In this document: positions 1 to 6,660 of the stretch, one piece after another
Position numbering within the stretch: position 1 is the stretch's first letter
How the letters are laid out: each line of letters opens with the position of its first letter
DNA from: an uncultured Muribaculaceae bacterium
Lineage (GTDB): Bacteria > Bacteroidota > Bacteroidia > Bacteroidales > Muribaculaceae
DNA: 14,884 nt
NCBI GenBank assembly: GCA_910584545.1
Contig: CAJUBC010000053.1
Location: forward strand, 1-14,884
Reading direction: 5' to 3'
Position numbers and translations under genes: made by a program
The notes under the pieces: model-generated
What the model was told of the DNA's origin: nothing
The model's input: only the letters and a program-made list of their open reading frames with translations
Database searches by the model: none

Positions 1-279
1 GTGCTTTTCACTCTATAACCAGGGACATGGAATAGCTTTCATAGAGGAAATATACGCATTTTCAGCAAAACTTCAATGAACGGGCCTATGAGGTAGCCTC
101 GACTTTAATGTTTTTGGGTGCAAAGACGCAGCGATGTAGTCTACACCGGCACTTTGTTGGTGCAAATATGTAACGTTGATATACGCTCTTACAGAATGGA
201 TTTTGTAAGTTGACGAAAATTTTGTTAATTTGCAGCGATACTGACAAATTGTAAAGAAAATATAATAAAGGTTATCAGA
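1..279. other. Non-coding left-edge region
   Basis: No convincing gene is visible here. A 25-codon open run ends at a TGA at 77-79, but that length is expected by chance. The stretch holds two copies of GGTGCAAA (117-124 and 159-166), which read TTTGCACC on the minus strand. It also holds an odd palindrome, TGTAG-T-CTACA (135-145), and the + strand promoter at 202-232. The left part could be the leader of a minus-strand gene beyond the edge, but that is inference. Confidence 0.5.
202..232 (+). promoter_or_regulatory. Bacteroidetes-type promoter of the 280-1788 gene
   Basis: TTTG at 202-205 is followed by a 19-nt spacer and TTAATTTG at 225-232. This is one mismatch from the TAnnTTTG -7 box recognised by the Bacteroidetes primary sigma factor. 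Transcription would start near 238, giving a leader of roughly 40 nt before the ATG at 280. Confidence 0.65.
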
Positions 280-1788
280 ATGAAGAAATTTTACGCATTG
301 ACAGCGGCATTTGCTGTTTCGGCCGTCTGTATGGCGGCTCCTGCTGCGAAATCTCCTTTCCCTCTCAAGGAGAGGATGAAGACCGACCGCACCGCCTTTT
401 CAACTGTTCCCGGACGTATGCATAAGGCTCCCGCCAGGGCTGAGGAGTCCGCTCCGGTTTTCCGCCCGGAATTCCAGACCACATACTATCCCGATGAAAC
501 CGGATCAGGGTGGATCGAGTCCGAACTGTACAAGACTCAATGGGACAAGCAGGGTAGACCCGTGCGCGATGTGATCACAAGCAAGGAAGAGAACGCAGTC
601 GTAGTGTATGAATACGAATACAATGAACACGGCAAAGTCATCCTGCAGAAGGAATATGTGGGTGCGACAGAGGAGGATGCGGAACTGACTACAAAAATCG
701 AGACCGAGTATGATGCCAAGATGCCGTGGCTTGAAACCAGCCATCTGTCGTACACGTATCAGGATGGCGAATGGGTACTCGACGAGGCGAGAAACAATTA
801 CCGCAATGTGGTCACACGCAATGATGCGGGAAACGTAGTTTCGGTACTGCGTCAGACCCTGTCGAATGCCGATACCGAGGATTACGAATGGTACGACAAT
901 GAGAAATTCGAGGCCACATACGGTGCCGACGGCAAGCCTGTCAAAATTGGTGAGTATTCGTACGACAGTTATGCTCAGGAATGGTCTGTGGATGGCGAAT
1001 ACGAGAACCTCGTATGGGATGCCTTCACCGGACAGATCTCCTCGATAGAGACCTGCTTCGAGAAAGGTAACCGCCTTGTCAATTTCACAGAAAAGTATGA
1101 GGAAGATGATGACATGAATGTCCAGGTGCTCTATCTTGATGAGAACAATTTCGTGATGTACATAGATATGGAAGGGAATCCCCTCTATATGCTCACTACG
1201 CTCTTTCCAAACGGAGGTTTCCGTCAGACAGAATATGGCGAGATCAGTTTCGAAGGAATCACATTGACGATTGGTTCCGGCTATGTCGAGTCGATTGATG
1301 AACTCAACAACATTCTGCTCTCAGCCGAATATGAATTCAATCCCGCCGATGGAATCACCGCGGTATACTCCTGGATGGAAGGCACCAGTACCCCCTTGGC
1401 TGAATATGGCGATATGCCTTCACAGTATATCCTTCGCACATTCTATTCCTATGAGGATGAAGAGCCAATGGACTTCGCTGCCCGTGTGAAGGCTGTCGGC
1501 AAGAAGTATGCGAAGAAGGTTCCGGCTCGCATCACTGCAGCTGACCTTCCCGATTTCTCCAAATTCGAGTATTCTGAACTTCCCGAGACTATCGCCGGAG
1601 AATGGGAGAACTTCATCAGAATCGATTTCTCGGGATACAGCAAAGTCTCCGGTATCTGTCTGCCCGAGACCGAGGCTGCCGATGCGCCCGCAGAATATTA
1701 CACGATTGACGGTCGCAAGGTGTCAGCACCTGCCGAGGGTCTATATATCGTCCGTCAGGGAGGCAAAGCTACAAAGGTGATTCGCTGA
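280..1788 (+). CDS. Secreted hypothetical protein with a sorting-signal-like C-terminus
   Basis: A 502-residue protein of unknown function. It starts with a typical Sec signal peptide: MKKFY, a hydrophobic run to about residue 19, and probable cleavage near the Ala-rich AAPAA (19-23). The body is acidic and rich in Tyr, Glu and Asp. It contains repeated short beta-hairpin-like phrases such as YEYNEHGKV (112-120), WDKQGRPV (88-95) and YGADGKPV (214-221). These resemble degenerate YD-type repeats, each with a turn around an N/D/G residue. The last 30 residues (473-502: YYTIDGRKV, then GLYIVRQGGKATKVIR) resemble the C-terminal beta-strand tail of many Bacteroidales secreted proteins. That tail is reminiscent of a type A, type IX secretion sorting domain, though here it could simply be a lineage-specific tail. 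The gene stands alone: a promoter lies just upstream and a strong hairpin terminator follows at 1820-1857. Export is well supported; the function is not known. Confidence 0.8.
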   Translation: MKKFYALTAAFAVSAVCMAAPAAKSPFPLKERMKTDRTAFSTVPGRMHKAPARAEESAPVFRPEFQTTYYPDETGSGWIESELYKTQWDKQGRPVRDVITSKEENAVVVYEYEYNEHGKVILQKEYVGATEEDAELTTKIETEYDAKMPWLETSHLSYTYQDGEWVLDEARNNYRNVVTRNDAGNVVSVLRQTLSNADTEDYEWYDNEKFEATYGADGKPVKIGEYSYDSYAQEWSVDGEYENLVWDAFTGQISSIETCFEKGNRLVNFTEKYEEDDDMNVQVLYLDENNFVMYIDMEGNPLYMLTTLFPNGGFRQTEYGEISFEGITLTIGSGYVESIDELNNILLSAEYEFNPADGITAVYSWMEGTSTPLAEYGDMPSQYILRTFYSYEDEEPMDFAARVKAVGKKYAKKVPARITAADLPDFSKFEYSELPETIAGEWENFIRIDFSGYSKVSGICLPETEAADAPAEYYTIDGRKVSAPAEGLYIVRQGGKATKVIR

Positions 1789-1819
1789 CCTCTACATAAT
1801 ATTTCACCTTAACATACAG

Positions 1820-1862
1820 TTTAATGGGATGGAGCCATCATGCTTTATCCCATTAAATTTGT
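1820..1862 (+). terminator. Hairpin terminator after the secreted-protein gene
   Basis: TTTAATGGGAT (1820-1830) pairs perfectly with ATCCCATTAAA (1847-1857). Inside it, GGAGC (1831-1835) pairs with GCTTT (1842-1846) using two G-U pairs, giving a continuous 16-bp stem with a CATCAT loop. A T-rich run follows. It separates the 280-1788 gene from lepA, whose -7 box lies at 1895-1902. The flanking A and T runs mean it could also act on the minus strand. Confidence 0.75.
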
Positions 1863-1894
1863 TTATACATAGACGGCATAAAGCGAAATTTTTG

Positions 1895-1902
1895 TAATTT
1901 TG
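1895..1902 (+). promoter_or_regulatory. -7 promoter box of lepA
   Basis: TAATTTTG matches TAnnTTTG exactly and is followed by C. It would give a transcript start near 1908 and a leader of about 26 nt before the ATG at 1934. No good TTTG is seen at the usual -33 distance. Confidence 0.55.
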
Positions 1903-1933
1903 CAAAAAGTTTAGCTCTTTCATTTGACAATTG

Positions 1934-3721
1934 ATGAATCATATACGCAATTTCTGCATCATAGCGCACATCGACCATGGCAAGTCCACACTTGCCGACA
2001 GGTTGCTCGAGCGCACCAAGACCATTGACGCAAAGGATATGGAGGCGCAGGTGCTCGACGACATGGATCTCGAGCGCGAGCGCGGTATCACCATCAAGAG
2101 CCATGCCATTCAGATGGATTGGACTCTCGACGGCGAACGCTATACCCTCAACCTTATCGATACCCCGGGACACGTTGACTTCTCATACGAGGTGTCGCGC
2201 TCTATTGCCGCCTGCGAAGGTGCTTTGCTTATTGTAGACGCATCGCAGGGAATCCAGGCCCAGACGATTTCCAATCTCTACATGGCCATAGAGAATGACC
2301 TGGAGATCATCCCGGTGCTCAACAAGTGCGACCTCGACAGCGCCAAGCCCGACGAGGTTGAAGACCAGATCGTGGACCTGCTCGGATGCGACCGCTCCGA
2401 GGTGATCCGTGCCAGCGGTAAGACCGGTATGGGTGTCGATGAGATCCTCGAAGCCATCATTCGCCGAATCCCGGCCCCTAAAGGTGACCCCAAGGCACCG
2501 CTGCAGGCCCTCATCTTCGACTCGGTGTTCAATCCCTTCCGCGGAATCATAGCATATTTCAAGATAGTCAACGGCACAATCCGCACCGATGACTTCGTGA
2601 AGTTCGTATCTACGGGCAAGGAATACCATGCCGACGAGATAGGAGTCCTCAAGCTGGAGATGTCTCCGCGCAAGGAACTGTCGGCCGGTAACGTGGGATA
2701 TATCATCTCCGGTATCAAGACCTCGAAAGAGGTGAGGGTGGGAGATACCATCACTCATGTGGACCGTCCCTGCGAATCGGCCATAGCAGGTTTCGAGGAG
2801 GTGAAGCCGATGGTGTTCGCCGGCGTCTATCCCATCGACACGGAGGATTTCGAGAATCTTCGTGCGTCGCTCGAGAAGCTGCAGCTCAACGATGCCTCGC
2901 TTACTTTCCAGCCGGAATCTTCGGCCGCCCTTGGCTTCGGTTTCCGATGCGGTTTCCTCGGACTGCTACACATGGAGATCGTTCAGGAGCGCCTCGGTCG
3001 TGAATTCGACATGGATGTGATCACCACGGTGCCGAACGTTTCCTACAACGTCTATGACAAGAAAGGAAACAAGACCGAGGTACACAATCCCTCCGGCCTT
3101 CCCGAACCGACGCTGATCGACCATATCGAAGAGCCTTATATCCGTGCCACCATCATAACCCAGGCTGATTATATAGGACCGATCATGACACTCTGCCTCG
3201 GCAAGCGAGGCGAACTGGTGAAGCAGGAATATATCTCGGGCAACCGCATGGAGCTTACGTTCGACATGCCGCTGGGCGAGATCGTGATAGATTTCTACGA
3301 CAAACTGAAGAGCATATCCAAGGGCTATGCCTCGTTCGACTATCATATCCAGGATTTCCGCGAGTCAAAACTTGTGAAACTCGACATCCTTCTCAACGGC
3401 GAAAGCGTCGATGCGCTCTCCACGCTCACGCATGAGGCAAACTCCGTGAAGTTCGGACGCCGCATGTGCGAGAAACTGAAGGAGCTGATACCGCGGCAGC
3501 AGTTCGACATCGCCATCCAGGCCGCCATCGGAGCGAAGATCATCGCCCGCGAGACAGTGAAGGCTGTCCGCAAGGATGTGACCGCCAAGTGCTACGGTGG
3601 TGATATCTCCCGAAAAAGGAAACTGCTCGAGAAACAGAAGGCAGGAAAGAAGCGAATGAAACAGATCGGCTCGGTGGAGGTGCCGCAGAAGGCATTCCTT
3701 GCCGTCCTCAAACTCGACTGA
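1934..3721 (+). CDS. lepA: Elongation factor 4 (LepA), ribosome back-translocating GTPase
   Basis: A translational GTPase that binds the 70S ribosome and remodels post- or pre-translocation complexes; it also affects ribosome assembly and translation under ionic stress. All G motifs are present: AHIDHGKST (P-loop, 11-19), RGIT (50-53), DTPGH (76-80, with the catalytic-type His at 80), NKCD (130-133) and SGKTG (161-165). Domains II, III and V follow. The LepA-specific C-terminal domain carries a basic ribosome-contacting stretch ending in QKAGKKRMKQIG. The length of 595 residues is normal (E. coli 599). The reading frame also opens with a TTG at 1931. I chose the ATG at 1934 because LepA proteins start only a few residues before the IRNFCIIAHIDHGKS block and TTG immediately before ATG gives no advantage. 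The gene has its own -7 box and a GC-rich terminator, so it looks monocistronic. Confidence 0.97.
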   Translation: MNHIRNFCIIAHIDHGKSTLADRLLERTKTIDAKDMEAQVLDDMDLERERGITIKSHAIQMDWTLDGERYTLNLIDTPGHVDFSYEVSRSIAACEGALLIVDASQGIQAQTISNLYMAIENDLEIIPVLNKCDLDSAKPDEVEDQIVDLLGCDRSEVIRASGKTGMGVDEILEAIIRRIPAPKGDPKAPLQALIFDSVFNPFRGIIAYFKIVNGTIRTDDFVKFVSTGKEYHADEIGVLKLEMSPRKELSAGNVGYIISGIKTSKEVRVGDTITHVDRPCESAIAGFEEVKPMVFAGVYPIDTEDFENLRASLEKLQLNDASLTFQPESSAALGFGFRCGFLGLLHMEIVQERLGREFDMDVITTVPNVSYNVYDKKGNKTEVHNPSGLPEPTLIDHIEEPYIRATIITQADYIGPIMTLCLGKRGELVKQEYISGNRMELTFDMPLGEIVIDFYDKLKSISKGYASFDYHIQDFRESKLVKLDILLNGESVDALSTLTHEANSVKFGRRMCEKLKELIPRQQFDIAIQAAIGAKIIARETVKAVRKDVTAKCYGGDISRKRKLLEKQKAGKKRMKQIGSVEVPQKAFLAVLKLD

Positions 3722-3737
3722 TACAGTTGTCAAAATA

Positions 3738-3780
3738 CGCGCCGCCATGGGTGAACCCCTCGGGCGGCGCGAATGTTTTA
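3738..3780 (+). terminator. GC-rich intrinsic terminator after lepA
   Basis: CGCGCCGCC (3738-3746) pairs perfectly with GGCGGCGCG (3763-3771). An inner GGG-TGAA-CCC hairpin (3749-3758) extends the structure, and GAATGTTTTAT follows. It sits 16 nt after the lepA stop and should insulate bcp from lepA. Confidence 0.8.
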
Positions 3781-3850
3781 TAATAAATATCCACCGTCCC
3801 GAAAATATATCAAGGTTACGAGGCGGGAAAAGAAAAAACTAAAAAAGATT

Positions 3851-4327
3851 ATGGACATAGGAGATAAATTCCCGGACCTGCTCGGCGTGAATGCCGAAGG
3901 CAAAGAGGTGAGACTTTCAGATTTCCCCGGCAAAAAATTCATTATATATTTCTATCCCAAGGATAATACGCCCGGTTGTACGCTCGAGGCCCAGAGCCTA
4001 CGCGACAACTATCGGGCATTCCTCGACATGGGCTACCAGATAATAGGCGTGAGCAAGGATTCGGAGGCAAGCCACCGCAAGTTCGCAGAGAAACAGTGTC
4101 TGCCCTTCCCGCTCATAGCCGACACGGAGGTTCAGCTCTGCGAGAAAGCCGGGGTTTGGGCCGTCAAGAAGATGGCCGGCAGAGAATATCTCGGCATACT
4201 GCGCACCACATTCGTATGCGACCATGACGGCACGGTCACCGACAAGATCGACAAGGTGAAGACCAAGACCGCGGCCGAACAGCTCTTCGAGCTTCTCGAC
4301 GGCAGAGGCAATCCCAATCCGGCCTGA
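3851..4327 (+). CDS. bcp: PrxQ/Bcp-type thiol peroxidase (peroxiredoxin)
   Basis: A cytosolic peroxiredoxin of the bacterioferritin-comigratory family, reducing H2O2 and organic hydroperoxides with thiols supplied by thioredoxin. The protein is 158 residues from the ATG at 3851, the family's usual size. The active site is intact: PKDNTPGCTLEA, with peroxidatic Cys43 and the Thr and Pro of the PxxxTxxC motif. Arg119 of LRTTFVCD is the likely conserved active-site Arg. The usual resolving cysteine of E. coli Bcp, five residues after the peroxidatic one, is Gln48 here. Other cysteines are Cys83, Cys97 and Cys123. An upstream in-frame ATG at 3773 would add a lysine-rich 26-residue extension starting right against the lepA terminator; I judge it spurious because family members begin at about MDIGDKFPDL. 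No clear promoter box is seen between the terminator and the gene. nhaA follows within 75 bp and may be co-transcribed. Confidence 0.92.
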   Translation: MDIGDKFPDLLGVNAEGKEVRLSDFPGKKFIIYFYPKDNTPGCTLEAQSLRDNYRAFLDMGYQIIGVSKDSEASHRKFAEKQCLPFPLIADTEVQLCEKAGVWAVKKMAGREYLGILRTTFVCDHDGTVTDKIDKVKTKTAAEQLFELLDGRGNPNPA

Positions 4328-4353
4328 AGAGGTGCGCGATAACTATAAACTTC

Positions 4354-4385
4354 GGGGCATCATGTCGGTCACGGCATGATGTCCC
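4354..4385 (+). promoter_or_regulatory. Hairpin at the 5' end of nhaA
   Basis: GGGGCATCATG (4354-4364) pairs with CATGATGTCCC (4375-4385) through one G-U pair. TCG (4365-4367) pairs with CGG (4372-4374) inside it, giving about 14 bp around a GTCA loop. The first possible nhaA ATG (4376) and the next ATG (4379) are buried in its 3' arm. There is no U-tract on either side, so it is not a canonical terminator. It may attenuate bcp read-through or control nhaA translation. Confidence 0.45.
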
Positions 4386-5866
4386 ATGAAAAACACACAC
4401 AGATGGCATCCATATTCTATACGGCGCAAAAGACGCTGAAAAACTATGCCAATGGAGGCAACGTACTGATTGTCGCCACGGTGCTGGCATTGATCATAGT
4501 CAATATACCGCCATGCACGGAGTTCTACAACGGCCTTTGGCTTAACGAGACGGAGTTGCGCATAGGCAATTTCAACCTCTTCAGCCACCATGGCGAGCCG
4601 ATGTCGGTGATGGAGTTCATCAACGACGCGCTGATGGCGATATTCTTTTTCTCGGTGGGTCTTGAGATAAAGCGAGAGATTCTTGTCGGGGAGCTTTCCT
4701 CCATCAAAAACGCCATTCTTCCCATCATAGCGGCAATCGGAGGCATGGCGATGCCGGTGCTCATATACTGGCTCTGCGCCCGAGGCACCGACTATGCCGG
4801 TGGAGCGGCGATTCCCATGGCCACCGACATTGCATTCACGCTCGGTATTCTCGCCATGCTTGGAAGGCGTGTGCCTGTGGGCATGAAGATATTCCTTACC
4901 ACGCTTGCCGTGGTCGATGATATCGGGGGAATCCTGGTGATTGCCATTTTCTACAGCCAGCAGATCGATGTCGCTTCGATTCTATGGGCTGCGGGTTTCA
5001 TTCTCCTGCTGATGGCCGGCGGATGGTTCGGAATCCAGTCGAAACTCTTCTATGCGGGGCTTGGAATCGTCGTATGGTTCTTTTTCCTGCAGTCGGGAAT
5101 CCATCCGACAATCGCCGGTGTGATAGTGGCTTTCACCGTTCCCGCGAAGCCTGTCTACGCACCTAAAAGATACGTGAAAACCATCAGGAATAACATATCG
5201 TACTTCGCCAACGACGACGATTCGCAACTGAACTCACGTACCATCCTCGACAAGGACCAGATGAACTGGCTCAAGGAGATAGAGACGGCATCCGATAAGG
5301 TGATCTCTCCGCTTCAGGATATGGAGGATACGCTCCATCCGCTCGTGAACTATATGATTGTCCCCTTGTTCGCATTCGCCAACGCCGGTATTTTCTTCGG
5401 CGACATGAATCCGGGCATGGTGGTCAGCGGAGTGAGCCTCGCCATTATCCTCGGTCTTGTATTTGGGAAGTTCCTCGGTATCTTCCTGTTCTCGTGGGCC
5501 TCGATCAAGCTCAAGATAGCGCGCATGCCGGAGGGAACCACCTGGGCGAGCCTGGCGTCGGTGTCCGTCCTTGGAGGAATCGGTTTTACCGTATCCCTCT
5601 TCATAGCCAACCTTTCGTTTGGCGGCGATCCCGTGACATCGCTGCTGCTGAATGAGGCGAAACTCGGAATTCTTGTAGGCTCGCTGATTTCCGGAATTGC
5701 CGGATGGGCGTTGTTGCATCTGACGTTGCCCAAAGTGCCGACGAAGAACGAGGAGGATCTGAAAGAACGGCAGGAGCGCCGCGAGGAACGCAAGGAACTG
5801 CGCCGCGAAAAACTGCGCGTCCTGCACATCAATGTAAAGGCTTCTGCTTATTCCAAAGAGAAATAG
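4376..5866 (+). CDS. nhaA: Na+/H+ antiporter NhaA
   Basis: An inner-membrane electrogenic antiporter exporting Na+ (or Li+) in exchange for protons, used for pH and sodium homeostasis. The residues of the transport site are all visible, numbered from 4376: ATDIAFTLG with Asp151, VVDDIGG with the Asp181-Asp182 pair (E. coli Asp163-164), and FGKFLGI with Lys365 (E. coli Lys300). Conserved blocks include FFFSVGLEIKRE (helix 2), MIVPLFAFANAG, and GGIGFTVSLFIA near the C-terminal helices. At 496 residues it is about 110 longer than the E. coli protein. The extra length comes from a polar insertion around 265-315 before the LHPLVNY block and a highly charged cytosolic tail after about 455 (KERQERREERKELRREK). 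Translation could instead start at the ATG at 4403 (residue 10, MASIFYTAQ), outside the hairpin at 4354-4385. It lies downstream of bcp, and its last 38 bp overlap the convergent PHP gene. Confidence 0.95.
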   Translation: MMSHEKHTQMASIFYTAQKTLKNYANGGNVLIVATVLALIIVNIPPCTEFYNGLWLNETELRIGNFNLFSHHGEPMSVMEFINDALMAIFFFSVGLEIKREILVGELSSIKNAILPIIAAIGGMAMPVLIYWLCARGTDYAGGAAIPMATDIAFTLGILAMLGRRVPVGMKIFLTTLAVVDDIGGILVIAIFYSQQIDVASILWAAGFILLLMAGGWFGIQSKLFYAGLGIVVWFFFLQSGIHPTIAGVIVAFTVPAKPVYAPKRYVKTIRNNISYFANDDDSQLNSRTILDKDQMNWLKEIETASDKVISPLQDMEDTLHPLVNYMIVPLFAFANAGIFFGDMNPGMVVSGVSLAIILGLVFGKFLGIFLFSWASIKLKIARMPEGTTWASLASVSVLGGIGFTVSLFIANLSFGGDPVTSLLLNEAKLGILVGSLISGIAGWALLHLTLPKVPTKNEEDLKERQERREERKELRREKLRVLHINVKASAYSKEK

Positions 5867-6656
5867 CTTCTCGGCGACCGAGATTGACCTTCTCAGGATA
5901 ATGGGCGTCGGAGTTTACCGCAACGGGAACTCCGGCGCTTTTCAGTTTATCCCACCAGTGGCTGTGCGGGAAGAAGCGTCCCTTGTCATGAAAGGCCTTG
6001 GTGTTGATTTCAACCACCACTCCGGAGGTCGAGGCATGAGTCACTACGTCGTCGACCAGAGCCTCGTACCATCCCTGTGACTCGATCGTGGCATCGGCCA
6101 TGGCCGCGTTGCCGATGATCTTGTCGAAATGACCGAGCATGTCTATGCCGCCAAGCTCGAGCATGGCGAGCACCTGCTCGAAATATTTCTCCACAACGTA
6201 GCGCAGGTCTCCATTGAAACCGTAGCGGAGATATTCGGCGAAACGTTCGAATCGTCCATCGCAGTCGAGCCAGACCCCCTCCTGATTCGGAACGAAATGC
6301 ACGGAACCGAGCCGGAAGTCGAGCGGGAGCTTTTGGAAATAATCGATATGCGGGCCGAAGTCACGGCTGATGAAATCGATCTCCATGGATGTCAGGAACC
6401 TCATGGTCCCGTCATATCTCTCGCGGGCAGCTCCGCATTGTTCCAGAAATGCGGGGACACTATCCTTCGACATGTTGCATTTGGATTCCACGCAAATAGG
6501 AGAGTGCGGCGTGGCGCCCCATACCTTCATGCCGGCCTCGGCGGCCGCCCCGGCCATTTCCGAGAGGGTGGCGTGCCCGTCGCAGAATTCCGTGTGGGAA
6601 TGGAGATTGTAATCCTGCGTGTCCTTTATCAGGCTGAAAAGTTCTTGCGGTGTCAT
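5829..6656 (-). CDS. PHP-family phosphatase, histidinol-phosphatase-like
   Basis: A 275-residue PHP-domain (polymerase and histidinol phosphatase) metallo-phosphoesterase of the HisJ/HisK type. These hydrolyse histidinol phosphate in histidine synthesis using a trinuclear metal site. The metal ligands are visible in order: His19 and His21 in NLHSHTEFCDGHA, with Asp26, His51 in TPHSP, Glu92 in MEIDF, His120 in GSVHF, His176 in LGHFD, and Asp250 and His252 in NSDAH. No truncation is evident. It begins only 4 bp after the cstA stop, and AAGGATATG provides an unusually good ribosome site, so it is translated from the same mRNA. No histidine genes are nearby, and many Bacteroidales also carry a HisB-type phosphatase. 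The substrate may therefore be another phosphoester. The fold call is firm; the histidinol-phosphate call is moderate. Confidence 0.88.
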   Translation of the reverse strand: MTPQELFSLIKDTQDYNLHSHTEFCDGHATLSEMAGAAAEAGMKVWGATPHSPICVESKCNMSKDSVPAFLEQCGAARERYDGTMRFLTSMEIDFISRDFGPHIDYFQKLPLDFRLGSVHFVPNQEGVWLDCDGRFERFAEYLRYGFNGDLRYVVEKYFEQVLAMLELGGIDMLGHFDKIIGNAAMADATIESQGWYEALVDDVVTHASTSGVVVEINTKAFHDKGRFFPHSHWWDKLKSAGVPVAVNSDAHYPEKVNLGRREAISLWNKQKPLH

Positions 6657-6660
6657 ATCC

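Noticed and set aside
2..79. Open run of 25 codons ending in TGA, possible C-terminus of an upstream + strand gene
   Set aside because: A stop-free run of this length occurs by chance roughly a third of the time, and the residues match no family I know.
1820..1857. Possible mobile-element end or MITE
   Set aside because: A single hairpin with a T-rich tail directly after a stop codon is better explained as a terminator; no target duplication was seen.
1931..1933. TTG start for lepA
   Set aside because: The ATG directly after it (1934) places the start where LepA proteins normally begin.
3738..3771. Relation between the lepA terminator and the etfA hairpins as a shared dispersed repeat
   Set aside because: Both contain GCGGC-type stems, but the sequences otherwise differ and short GC-rich stems arise independently.
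3773..3850. N-terminal extension of the peroxiredoxin starting at 3773
   Set aside because: It abuts the lepA terminator and gives a lysine-rich leader unlike the family; the ATG at 3851 fits the usual N-terminus.
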